Origin: Euphorbia lathyris
Taxonomy: Eukaryota > Streptophyta > Magnoliopsida > Malpighiales > Euphorbiaceae
Length of the DNA: 64,000 bases
Direction: 5' to 3'
NCBI RefSeq assembly: GCF_963576675.1
Contig: NC_088916.1
Span: 15,001 to 79,000 of the forward strand
The translations under genes and the position numbers were made by a program. Positions within the stretch are counted from its first letter, which is position 1. Every line of letters starts with the position of its first letter. Positions 10,796-21,200 of the stretch are shown here, one piece after another. The notes beneath the pieces were generated by a model. The model saw nothing but the letters and a program-made list of their open reading frames with translations. It made no database searches and had not been told where the DNA came from.

Positions 10796-12413
10796 ATGAG
10801 GTTGTCCACCCCCCGGTCCGCCCGGGAGATTAGGCCGCGGCACCTCATCTAACAGCATCACTTTCTGGCCCCCGGGTACTATATCTGGAACCAATGACGA
10901 ATGGCTCAGCTATCCGGATGGACAACAGCGGACTTTGAGAAGTGGAAACGCGGGTACAACTTCAAAGCCGGAGAGTTGGCGGAACTAGAGGCGATTTCCG
11001 TAAACGTCGCTGTTGTAGGTGAGTGGTCGGGGTTGTAGGTTTTGTTCATTTCGTCCTGTGTGCTGTTGTTACTATATATTTTATGCGTGGTTTAAATTTT
11101 CCGCTCTTTCTTGCTGTGCAGGTCCAGGAGATCCCCGTGTTAGCATGGATTTTGATCCGAATGAGTTCGGTGTTGGCCTCGACACTGCGGAGGAAGCATT
11201 TTCTATTGCCTCCGGATCCCTAGCGTCGTTTTCTTCGCTTGAAGATGCGAACCAAGTGGTTCAGAGCATGGGGGGGCATGCTTGCGACGCATGAGGACCT
11301 TGACGCTACTGGTGACATTCCGCAAGGGATGCCCGTGGTAGAGAAAGAGGCCAAGAAAACTGCGGAGGTGATGGCTGTCGCAGAGGAACAGATCGAGAAT
11401 CAGATTCAGGGGCCCCTTACCCGAAAACGTAAGAAAGACAAGGGTAAAGCCGACGTGCTAGAGATGATACCATTGGGGAAAACGACGGCTCTAAACGAGC
11501 ATGTACTGACGGTGGGTCCGAGCTTGGAGCGGGAATGATGGATCGGGTAGGCGATCACCCGGAGATGATAAAAAGAATGGATGTCAAGATTGCCAAGTTC
11601 CGGGAATACTTTATGGGCTTGTCGGTTCACTCCGATATGATGACGTCTGACCTTGCTCGAGCGATGGCTCGCGTAGCTAAGGTGCCCGGAGAAGTTGCCC
11701 GAATGGACGGTGTGACCAAGATGAACCTTGGTGTGGAGACTCTATCGGCGCTTGGTGTGGTAAGCTCTCTTGACCTTCTCCATTAGGTTTGTTTCTAACA
11801 ACTGTATCTTGAGTTGTGCGATTTTTATGCAGGCCATTCAAAATGCTAACACTGTCTTCGACATGTGTGTGAATGACGAGAATCTGTTTCGTGATATGGA
11901 GCAAGGTCTGCGGAATGCGGTGAAAAACTGGAAACGGCGACTGGGAAACTAGCTACCGCTAGAGAGTTATTGGAACGTTGTGAGGGCGAGATTGCCGTGC
12001 TGACCGAGCAGCTGAAAGTGGAGACGGGAGGCAGAGTGGAGCTGGCGAAAAAATTGAAACTCGATGTGGAGATGCTTCGCTCTTACAAAGTTATGCTCAA
12101 GTTTGCCACCCTATGGACTCGTCGAGTGAAGGAGAAACTTGACGAGAGAGCCAAGCAAGCCGACGCACTGTCCGACGAGAATGAGAAACTTAAACGAGAG
12201 CTAGAGGTGGCTCGGAAAGAGGCTAGCGAGTTGCGTGCCCTTGCGGGTCAGCGCGAGGAGAAGCTGATCAAAATGGATCGGATGATGCTCATTGCTGCTG
12301 CTCACTCTGCCGGGTATGATGTGCCTCCGGAGGTCATATTCTCTCCGAATGTGTATGATAAGGCGGCCCAGGCGAAAGCCGTAGAGTTCTGCGGTCGTTT
12401 CAAGAAGAAATGA
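10796..12413 (+). pseudogene. Spliced gene on the strand opposite to the Tat gag-pol (antisense ORF 1), decayed
   Basis: A frame starting MRLSTPRSA at 10796 runs, through two stops (near 10850 and 10895), into WTTADFEKWKRGY. A GT-AG intron follows (11019 to about 11121). The next exon starts GPGDPRVSMDFDPNEFGVG, and a second GT-AG intron lies at about 11761-11832. Frameshifts occur near 11270, 11530 and 11940. The C-terminal 147 codons (11970-12413) are Glu/Lys/Leu-rich and predict a long coiled coil. I do not recognise a domain. Tat-group elements are known to carry extra ORFs antisense to gag-pol between pol and the 3' LTR, and this fits that position. It could also be a captured host gene. 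The role is unknown. Confidence 0.6.
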
Positions 12414-12682
12414 GTGTAACCGATGATATCATGTGTTTTTGTTTCCTAATTTCAAAGATGTAATAATTTGGCTGTACGGTTGGTATCTTTGTGGATCTTT
12501 TGGCAGTTTATTCTGATCATCATTTTGCACTTTGATTTGATTTGAGCCTTCCTGATGTGTTTGTCATGTCTTGTCCATTCTTGCTATAAATAGGAGTCGG
12601 TTTTTGTTTGTGTTTCTCGTTCATGTGGCATTCTTGTCTCGAGTGCTCGTATTCTTAGTCGTTTGTTTACTCCTATTTTCGT

Positions 12683-13373
12683 GTGATGTTGCTTTGGGAT
12701 GTTGTGGATTCCGCTAAGGTGCTTGAGGTGCAGAAAGCCATTTCGGCGATGCCTCATCCTTACGTGTACTGTCCCCCGAGGGATGATCACGAGCTGGACA
12801 AGAAAGTGCGATATGCTTCTCCTGTGTGGATGAACCGGGGTTTTTCGCGGAGAAGTCAAAACGGGGAGAGTGAGAGTTTCGCGCCTTATACTGGATCTGC
12901 GACGGATTCGTGCGATGTAGTTGTCAGCGCCTTGTCTTCGACTGAGAAGAAAGTTTGGTCGCAGGACGGTATTGGGTTTCTGAATCCCGACGAGTCGGTG
13001 GTGCCCGTGAAGAATCCGCATCCTGCCTGGGTAAGGAGGCTTCTTACCGACGAGCTTGATAGAGTTATGAATCTTCCTCTTGAGGTGGAAGGTCGTCGTT
13101 CTGGACGTCATGCTTCATCGAGTCGACCTCATGGGGCGACCTTTGTCGACCCGCCCTCGTAGTGTGGTTTTTCTTGAATTTTCTAGACAGGGGTTTCTAG
13201 GGCCTATCCCAGCTGATCCGACGCATCGAGTGACGCATGTTGGGAAAGCATGCCTGTACCACAGGCAAAATGGGCATAATACCGATGAATGTGTCGACTG
13301 GCGGGCAGTGCACCAGGCTTTAATGGATGCTGAGGCCATTCCTAATCCTGATAGTGCTAACGGAATGTTGTAA
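12683..13373 (+). pseudogene. Second opposite-strand gene (antisense ORF 2) with a knuckle-like C terminus
   Basis: The frame at 12683-13162 (MMLLWDVVDSAKV...) and a second frame to 13373 appear to be one gene split by a frameshift near 13150. The C-terminal part has CLYHRQNGHNTDEC, a C-x2-H-x4-H-x4-C pattern. It resembles the CKYHKSSGHSTENC element in the Tat gag of the same retrotransposon, but is not a copy of it. It follows antisense ORF 1 by about 270 bp, on the same strand. The rest is unlike anything I can name. Function unknown. Confidence 0.45.
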
Positions 13374-13769
13374 GAGATTGGATTTTAGCTTGTGTCAAGC
13401 GTCTGTGCTCCAGTGTTTGTATTTAAGGATCTTTTGCTTAAGTTTTCCAACTTTTGTGCGGTTTAGTATTCCTAATGAAAATTTGCAATTTCGGATTTCC
13501 TTTGTTAGTACTCCTGACGAAATCTATCTTGTTCGATATTTGATCGCCCACGGTTTTCAGTATGTTTCCAGATAGGGCCCCCCACTGACTAGCTAGTCAG
13601 CGGTTCTTTCGGGCGATAAGCAGGCCGGGCCCGTAGGACGGGCATCTCCCGCAACGCAAACTGCATTGTTCGCCACCACCCGAGAAGCAAAAGATTCGAG
13701 AGTCCCAGGCTAAAAATACATGCATAGATAGTGGTCTAATGACAAGGGCCGACGACGGAAGCTCGGGAC

Positions 13770-14070
13770 GGAGCCGTATGAGGCGGAAGTTTCACGTACG
13801 GTTCCCTGAGAAGGGAGTGGCTACCTACTGGAGCTTCGACCAACCACCACCGGTCAATTCTGCTTTGGGGCCACCCCTTACTCTACCATTATTATAGGGG
13901 TATGGGGTTCGAGACAAAGAAAGATCAAGGCAGCATATCAGTTTTTCCTTTATACTTTACTTGGATCTGTTTTTATGCTATTAGCTATTCTCTTGATTCT
14001 TCTCCAAACAGGAACCACCGATTTACAAATTTCATTAACCACAGAATTTAGTGAGCGGCGCCAAATCTTT
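13770..14070 (+). pseudogene. nad4: nad4 fragment: 3' end of intron 1 and start of exon 2 (mitochondrial origin)
   Basis: Group II intron domain V is at 13770-13806 (gagccgtatgaggc...gtacggttc), followed by a domain VI-like segment and the intron end ctctac at 13886. The exon from 13887 reads IIIGVWGSRQRKIKAAYQ, then a hydrophobic stretch and TTDLQISLTTEFSERRQIF. This is the known start of nad4 exon 2 (NADH dehydrogenase subunit 4, a membrane subunit of complex I). The match breaks at about 14070 in the middle of the exon. The intron is still present, so the piece came from DNA or unspliced RNA rather than spliced mRNA. It cannot be functional here. Confidence 0.88.
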
Positions 14071-14328
14071 CGCTCTACATGACCTTGATCAGATAGGGGG
14101 CTTAAAAACTTTCTAAAAAAAGAGTAGCTCCCTAAACTAAAGCGCCTAGAGCGAATACAATTAGGCCAGAACGGAGTAACTTAGGTGCCATGCCAAAATC
14201 TCTTTGATACCGGCCTTGTAGAACCAAGAAACTAAGCCTTCTTAACCTTCTCCCATCTGCTGGTCTAAAGAACCAACCCAACAAACAAGGTAACTAAAAA
14301 ATCGTCTCCGGGCATCTGAGAATGATTC

Positions 14329-14361
14329 GAGCCGTATGAAGGGAAACTTTCACGTACAGTT
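14329..14361 (+). other. Second group II intron domain V-like hairpin
   Basis: The sequence gagccgtatgaagggaaac and then tttcacgtacagtt forms the short paired stem with bulge that marks domain V. It differs from the nad4 copy at 13770, so it comes from another mitochondrial intron, which I cannot name. A run of T and G follows at once (14362-14378), so the junction there may be damaged. Confidence 0.6.
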
Positions 14362-16090
14362 TTTTTTTGGGGGGGGAAGGAGCCCGACAGGGTCCCCCCA
14401 CTGACTTGGCCCGGGCCTAAGTGAAAGTGAGAAATTAAAGAGGTCACCAATGAGTATTAAATACTACATTGATGGGCGCAAATAGAAGCCTTTGGTCTCG
14501 GTACAAAGAGGTTCTTTTACGCTCGTTCTAAGTTTGCACGGGTAAATGAGGCCTAAAGCCGGGCTAAGAAAGCAGCTGGGTTCCGGGGTTCAACAGCGAA
14601 AGAAGGCGCCTAAGCAAGGGTGGAAAAGGCGATAGAGAGGGAAGGAAAGCTGCGGATTCCTAAGCTGCGGTCCTAGGGCTCATAACCGGGCTAGGGAAAA
14701 GGGCTAGGTAAAGGCCTAAATAAATGGGTTCCGAATAGGAAGCTTGCAGCAGAGGGCAATAGGCTAAAAGGAAAGGAATGGCGGCAAACAGGTTACGTTA
14801 CGAATGGCGGCTCATCCCATCCTCCTTATGGTTTCCTAAATAACAAAACAATTCCCATTGGACCCGGTAATTCACCTTCTTTCTTTTTTTCATGTCATAA
14901 TAGGGTCGGTGTTCAAAACACGGGTGGAAAAGGAAGAAGCTTAGCTAATTCCAATGAGTTAATAAAAACCTGTGCTTCCCGGGAAGAATACCTTTCATCT
15001 TTCATAAGAGGTTTGCCCTATTTTCTGGAGAATGGCTTTCTCTATCCGCTAGTTCCTTAACTCTTATTGAGTAATATGTGGGGTACGAACCGAGGCGTTG
15101 AATCTTCTGTAATTTCAGAAACAGGGGATCCACTTAGTCGTGGAATCCGCGCCGGGATAGTTTTTCCCCGAAAGAAGGGCGAAACGCGCTTGTCAATGGC
15201 ACTGAAAGACGAAGGTATTCCATTCCAGGTCTTTGAGTAGGTTAAGAAGCTCGCCTGCAAGGAAGAGGAAGGACTCAAGAAGCTTCTACAGTTTTCAGAA
15301 GCCTTACAGATCCTATTATCTTTCTAATTCAGACGGCGTTGGATCATGCTCAACCTCCTCGATTACAGTAAACTGGGAATGAATCATGGAAAGAATTCCT
15401 ATCCCTAGTAAGACAAGACCACCCATGAGGGTTCATCAACTCATTTCTCGGTCATATATTGGTTAAAAAAAGTACAATGTGAACTTGTCACCAGCCTCAT
15501 CTGGCTTTTCTAGCTTCACAGCTGATAGAAGTTCTTCTCGCATTCCTCGTTCTCGTTGGAGTCTAAGTTTGGAGGTAGAAATAATTTGTATTTCCTTGGA
15601 TGAATACTATAACCCTAATCGGTTTTTTCCCAATCTTATGTATCTCAGGACAAGGAAAAGGTAAGCCAATGTCCCGATCATTGTATCAGTAGTCTAAAAA
15701 GAGAGCAGGATCCGCAGGAGGTTTACTGTGTCAAGATACTTAGGTAATTCAGTTTTAGATGTAAAGTATAAAACTGATGAAGAGATTTCTAAATCTTTTT
15801 TAAGTGCGTGCTTGTAGCAAGTGAGTTAGACCAATCCAATCCTGTGATCGGTAACTTTCCATTTCCAGTTTGAATGAAAGGAGGGTTAGAGGGCTGGAGG
15901 GCTGCTAGTATAAAGGTTTGGTCTCGCTTCTGAGGCAGAAGATTGAGCTCTTATCACAGGGAACTAATATAGAGCGAACCCCAGGTAACCGAGTTTGCCT
16001 GTAAGGTAATATAAAATTTTTAGTTGGAAGAGGATGTACGCCCAGAACTATGCTTCAAAGTTAAGTATACGATGGGAGTAGCAGAGGGTT

Positions 16091-16469
16091 GAGAGTCTTC
16101 GTATCCTTCCCTTTTCTCTGATTCGCGAGTTACGTCTTCCCCGGGCCCCCGAGCTCCTGCCGAAGCTAAAAGCAAACTTGAGGACTATCTCTCCTCATTT
16201 GGGAAGCGAAAGCCTAGGCGCCCCTTTTTAGATTTAGAGAGTCAAGTTCACGAACTTGACCTGGAGGGGGCTTCGCCAGAAAAGCTCGAGATGATTATCG
16301 ATCTCATGAAAAGCCTCTCCCAGAACCGCGAAAGAGAAGGCATTTTTTCGGCCAAAGATGCCGCAGCCAAATTTGACCATGAGCCTTCGGGAACATTACC
16401 ATGCCATAGATGGATAAGGCAAGAACTGCGAGACCTTTCTCGTTATCTTGATGTTGAAGGAAAAAGTTG
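16091..16469 (+). pseudogene. Unidentified open frame of about 126 codons in the mitochondrial block
   Basis: An open frame without an obvious ATG runs from a stop at about 16090 to TGA at 16467. It is charged and helical in character (for example SKLEDYLSSFGKRK and PEKLEMIIDLMKSL). It continues through KDAAAKFDHEPSG and WIRQELRDLSRYLDVEG. Its length and even composition suggest a real coding fragment. I do not recognise the family. Its neighbours are mitochondrial pieces, so a mitochondrial or mitochondrial-plasmid origin is possible but unproven. Confidence 0.35.
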
Positions 16470-16911
16470 ACCAAGAAGTCGATGGGAATGGTAAGACCTT
16501 CAGGAGACGTGGTCTACCGATTGGGATATAATGGAGCGCGTTAGATCTCAGTGAACAATTGGATGAAGGCACTCTCTTGCTCACCGAGAAGTTTATGATG
16601 CTTTGAGACTTAGACCAACTGCCAGTACTCGACAAAAAGGAGAGGAACGAAGTCCACTTCTGGAGAGGCATTTCTTCTAAGCCCTAAGAAATAAGCGGGA
16701 AGGAGAGGTATGAAAGGATTGAACCAGAGCCGAGGGTGCACACTGACTTCTTAACTTCCAACTCCTTCTTACTTAAGCGCTTTCGGGAAAGGTAACCCAA
16801 AAGACAAGTAGTTTGCTGTCTTAAACCAAACTATAGGTTCTTTCGTTCGAAAGAGAATAGCTCAAGGGGAGCAGTGGTCCCAAGGGTGCCTATGGCCTCC
16901 CCGAACCCGTT

Positions 16912-17319
16912 ATGCTCTCGATCAAAATAAGAAAATCTTTACAGGATCAGATCCAGACTGCTTTGATAGGCGCATTGGGGCCTAGCTTCCTTATGATCCC
17001 GCACAATGAGCAAGTAGCAGGAAGAGAGGCGATACTAGTTATCAGGTCAGAGAGACGGCTGGCCCGTAAGCTGGCTCCCTTAAAAAGCCATTACTTAAGA
17101 AATCTTTCTTACGCGCGATATGCCGACGACTTACTACTGGGAATCGTAGGTGCCGTAGAGCTTCTCATAGAAATACAAAAACGTATCGCCCAATTCCTAC
17201 AATCCGGCCTGAACCTTTGGGTAGGCTCGGCAGGATCAACAACAATAGCTGCACGGAGTACGGTAGAATTCCTCGGTACGGTCATTCGGGAAGTTCCTCC
17301 GAGGGTTGTAATTGTATAG
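16912..17319 (+). pseudogene. matR: matR fragment (mitochondrial maturase, RT domain)
   Basis: From about 17023 the frame reads EAILVIRSERRLARKLAPLK, then the RT catalytic block YARYADDLLLGIVGAVE, then FLQSGLNLWVGSAGSTT and FLGTVIREVPPR, where it breaks (about 17306). This is the central RT part of matR, the maturase-like protein of plant mitochondria normally encoded within a nad1 intron. The 36 codons before 17023 do not match matR, so the open frame is a chance fusion. N- and C-terminal thirds are missing. It is transferred organelle DNA with no expected function. Confidence 0.88.
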
Positions 17320-17478
17320 CAGTATCTGAAAACATATCTTGAGGTCTGGGCACGTAGTTAAAGTGCTCAAACTTTGCATGACGCTGTGTGAGCGAGGATC
17401 GCGTTTTACGCCGCCCTTGGCTGGTTTATTGGTTAGGTGCTTCTTTGAGAAGCTTAGGAAAACCGTTGTGTTAATCCG

Positions 17479-18167
17479 TGCGAGGACCGTATAAAGTAGC
17501 TCGCTGGTTAGTTAATCGGTACCAACATCGGGTTGTAGGCACGTTTTAAGAGGCGTTTTCGTGATGAATGAGAAGCCTGGGGAATAACGTCTTGAGTTAT
17601 TCAGTGCGAGGACCGTATCGGGTAGCTCGCTTCTTGATTTAATCGGTAACAATGTGGGGTTGTTTGTGCGATTTAATTGGCATTTCGAGATGATCGAGAA
17701 GCCAGGAGAATAACGTATTGAGTTATTTAGTGCGAGGACCATATCGGGTAGCTCGCTTCTTGTTTAATCGGTAACAACATGGGGTTGTTTGTGCGATTTA
17801 ATGGGCGTTTCAAGATGATCGAGAAGCTAGGAGAATAACATATTGAGTTATTTAGTGCGAGGACCGTATCGGGTAGCTCGCTTCTTGTTTAATCAGTAAC
17901 AACATGGGGTTGTTTGTGCGATTTAATGGGCGTTTCGAGATGATCGAGAAGACAGGAGAATAACGTATTGAGTTATTTAGTGCGAGGACCGTATCGAGTA
18001 GCTCACTTCTTGTTTAATCGGTAACAACATGGGGTTGTTTGTGCGATTTAATGGGCGTTTTGAGATGATCGAAAAGCCAGGAGAATAACGTATTGAGTTA
18101 TTTAGTGCGAGGACCGTATCGGGTAGCTCGCTTCTTGTTTAATTGGTAACAACATGGGGTTGTTCGT
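17479..18167. repeat. 124-126 bp tandem repeat array, 5.5 units, after the Tat pol
   Basis: Units start with tgcgaggaccgtatcgggta at 17479, 17605, 17731, 17855, 17981 and 18105. The last is cut at about 18167. Copies 2-6 are nearly identical and the first is more diverged. The array lies between the integrase end (18240) and the mitochondrial block, the place where Tat/Ogre elements often carry satellite-like arrays. Confidence 0.92.
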
Positions 18168-18239
18168 AAAAAACAAATTCTTATTCATGATTCACATTAC
18201 AGGAGGCTATTGATAATACTTCTTCAATGTTTGGATGTT

Positions 18240-21200
18240 CTAGCTATTGTCATAGACCAAACCGTCTAAAGAGGCGATTTTGTAGGCTCTGTTGTGGAGG
18301 ACAATGTCGATCTTGTATGGCCCCTCCCATGATTGACCGAGCTTGCCGTGAGCTAGCGGGGACTGGGCAGCAGTGGCGTATCTGAGCACAAGATCTCCGA
18401 CTTGAAAAGTGCGGGGACGAACCCGCCTATCGTGGTAACGCGTGATACTCTGCTTGTGGGCCGTGATGTGTAATAAAGCATTAAGGCATTCTTCCTCTAA
18501 CCGCTCACTTGCTTCCACAAGCTCCGCGTTGTTGTCGACCTCTTCGAAGGTGGTCCGTCGAGGGGAGCGAAGGATGACCTCAGATGGTGCCATTGCTTCT
18601 GCCCCATAGGTGAGGAAAAAAGGAGTGCGCCCTGTACTCGAGTGAGGGGTTGTGCGGTATGACCATAATATTGTCGCGATGTGGTCAGGCCATGCTCGGC
18701 CCTGGTTGGATAAGCACGTTTTAATTCCTCGCAGGATTGTTCGGTTGCTTACTTCAGTGAGGCTGTTGCTCTGAGGGTGTGCCACCGAGGTGTATCGTCC
18801 TTTGATGCCCCACTCTGCGCAAAATTCGCGGAATTGACTGCAGTCGAACTGCCTCCCGTTATCGGTGATGAAAGAGTGAGGGACCCCGAATCGGTATATG
18901 ACTGCTCGTTTGAGGAAACCGATTACGTTGTCGACGGTTATCTTGGCGATTGCCTCAGCCTCAGTCTATTTGGTAAAGTGATCGACTGCTACCACTACAA
19001 AGCGCTTCTGTGCTAAAGCCATCGGAAATGGGTCGAGCAGGTCAATACCTTATACTGCAAATGGCCAAGGTGTGATAATGCCTTTGAGTGGAGCCGCTGG
19101 TGCGTGATGAGTATTGGCGTGCAGTTGACACGCCTGACAACTACGAACCAGACGCATCGCATCAGAATCCATGGTTTGCCAATAAAGCCCCTAGAGCCGG
19201 GCTTTCTTTGCAATCATCCGAGCACCTTGATGCGAGCTACAGATGCCCTGATGTATCTCTTTCAGACAGTGATCCCCTTCCTCTTCGGATATACAACGCA
19301 ACCAAGGGTGTGTGGCGGACTTCCGATAGAGTAAGCCATCATGCATCGCGTATCGCCAGGAACGCCGAACCACGAAGGATGCCTGCGTTCGATCTTCCGG
19401 CAGTGTTCCATCTTGAAGATACCTGATTATCGGACTTCTACACCCGCTAGCCACTGCATCCGCTGTGTCGATCTGTAGCGAGCATTCTACGTGAATGGTC
19501 GGGGCCACAGTAGTTTCGATGAGGGTATGCGGATCACTGGACTGCTCGCCTGCTGCGAGAGCGGCAATAGCATTCGCCTCTTTGTTCTCCTCCCGTGGGA
19601 CAAGCATAAGGTCAAAGGTGACTCCTTTGTCTTCGAGATCCTTCAACAAGGACTTTGCGAGGGCCAAGTATTGACACATAGTTGGATCCTTTGCCTTGTA
19701 AGTGCCGCTGATGTGGCTAACGACGAGCTTAGAGTCCGAATATACCGTCAGATGTCCGTTCACCATCGCTTTGGATAACCGAAGAGCTGTGACCAGGGCT
19801 TCGTATTCTGCTTGATTGTTCGTGGTCGGGAAGTTGAGACGGATGGCGTATCTTATTCGGAGATTATTAGGTCCCTGAATCGCAATGCCTGCTCCTGCCC
19901 GTCCTGGGCCGCAGGATCCATCCACACTCATGGTCCATATGTCGCCGTTGCAAATGCTTATCGGCGTGGGGCTGCTGGTTGATGACCCGGTAATCTCCAC
20001 TATGAAGTCGGACAGCACTTGGGCTTTGATCGCAGTGCGAGGTTCAAAACGTATGTCAAACTGGGATAGCCGGACCGACCAGTTGGTAATCCGCCCGGAG
20101 ACTTCTGGTTTTTGGACTACCTTTTTGAGAGGGTAATTGGTCCTGACCACGATCGTATGCGCTTGGAAATATGGTCGGAGGCGCTCGGACGCCTGTGTGA
20201 TGGCGAACAGAGCTTTCTCAACCTCGGAGTATCGGATCTCAGCACCCTTCAGGACCTTGCTCAAGAAGTAAATTGGATAGAGCTCCGGTTCCTCTTCTTG
20301 AGCTAAAACGATAACTACCGTTTCATCGATGATGGTGAAGTATAAGAGAATGTCCCGTCCCTACTTTGGTACTGACAGTAGGGGAGGGGTAGCGAGGAAA
20401 GTTTTGATGGCGCTGAATGCCGCTTGGCAATCCGTAGACCACCTGAAAGGATGCTCCTTCTTGATTGCCTTATAAAAGGGTAAACATCGTTGCGCCGAGC
20501 AGGAAATGAACCGTCTCAAAGCGATTATCCTTCCGTTGAGCCTCTGAACTCCCTATAAGTTGCGTGGTGCTTCTATCGCTAAGATTTCCTCGATCTTTGC
20601 GGGGTTCGGCTCGATACCTTTCTCAGACACCACGCAGCCAAGGAACTTGCCGCTACGAATTTCGAAGAAACATTTCTCCGGGTTCAGCTTGAGGTTGTAA
20701 TTTCTGAAAATTTTAAACACTTCCGCCAAGTCACGCGGATGGTCGCTTTCAACAGTGCTTAGGACAACCATGTCATCGATGTATACTTGTACAGTATTGC
20801 CGATGAGGTGAGTGAACATCTTATCTATCAGTCGCTAGTAGGTGGCCCCCATGTTCTTCAACCCAAAAGGCATGACGTTGTAGCAATAAGTGCCTTCATG
20901 CGTAATGAAGGAAGTTTTCTCGGCATCGGCCGGGTCCATAGGGATCTGCTGAAAACCAGCGATGGCGTCAAACTGAGATAAGATTTTCTGACCAGCTGTC
21001 TGGTCGAGAAGCTGATCTATGTTAGGCAGCGGGTAAGAATCCTTTGGGCATGCTTTATTAACATTCGTAAAATCTACACACATGCGGTACTTTCCGCTGG
21101 CTTTCTTTACAAGTACGACGTTAGAAAGCCAATCCGGATAGTGAACCTTGCGAATAAATTTCACAACTAGAAGCTTCTCGATCTCTTCCTTGACTGCAGC

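Larger units (their letters stand above)
13577..17310 (+). other. Mitochondrial DNA block inside the Tat element
   Basis: A 3.7 kb stretch whose composition differs from both sides and that contains pieces of plant mitochondrial genes: the end of a nad4 intron with exon 2, a second group II domain V, and a matR fragment. These genes are not neighbours in one transcript, so the block is a patchwork, like rearranged mitochondrial DNA or several joined fragments. Stretches at 14400-16080 look like mitochondrial spacer, and I can assign no gene there. A 36-codon minus-strand frame (15426-15316) with a hydrophobic start is unidentified. Limits are approximate. Confidence 0.7.

Noticed and set aside
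13770..14361. Plastid origin of the group II intron parts.
   Set aside because: The exon that follows is mitochondrial nad4, and matR nearby is mitochondrial only.
17479..18167. Possible CRISPR-like array.
   Set aside because: Repeat units abut directly without spacers, the period is about 126 bp and the setting is a plant retrotransposon.
19013..19426. Frames on both strands overlapping the Tat integrase.
   Set aside because: The integrase frame continues through this stretch with stops and keeps the expected motifs, so the other frames are shadows.
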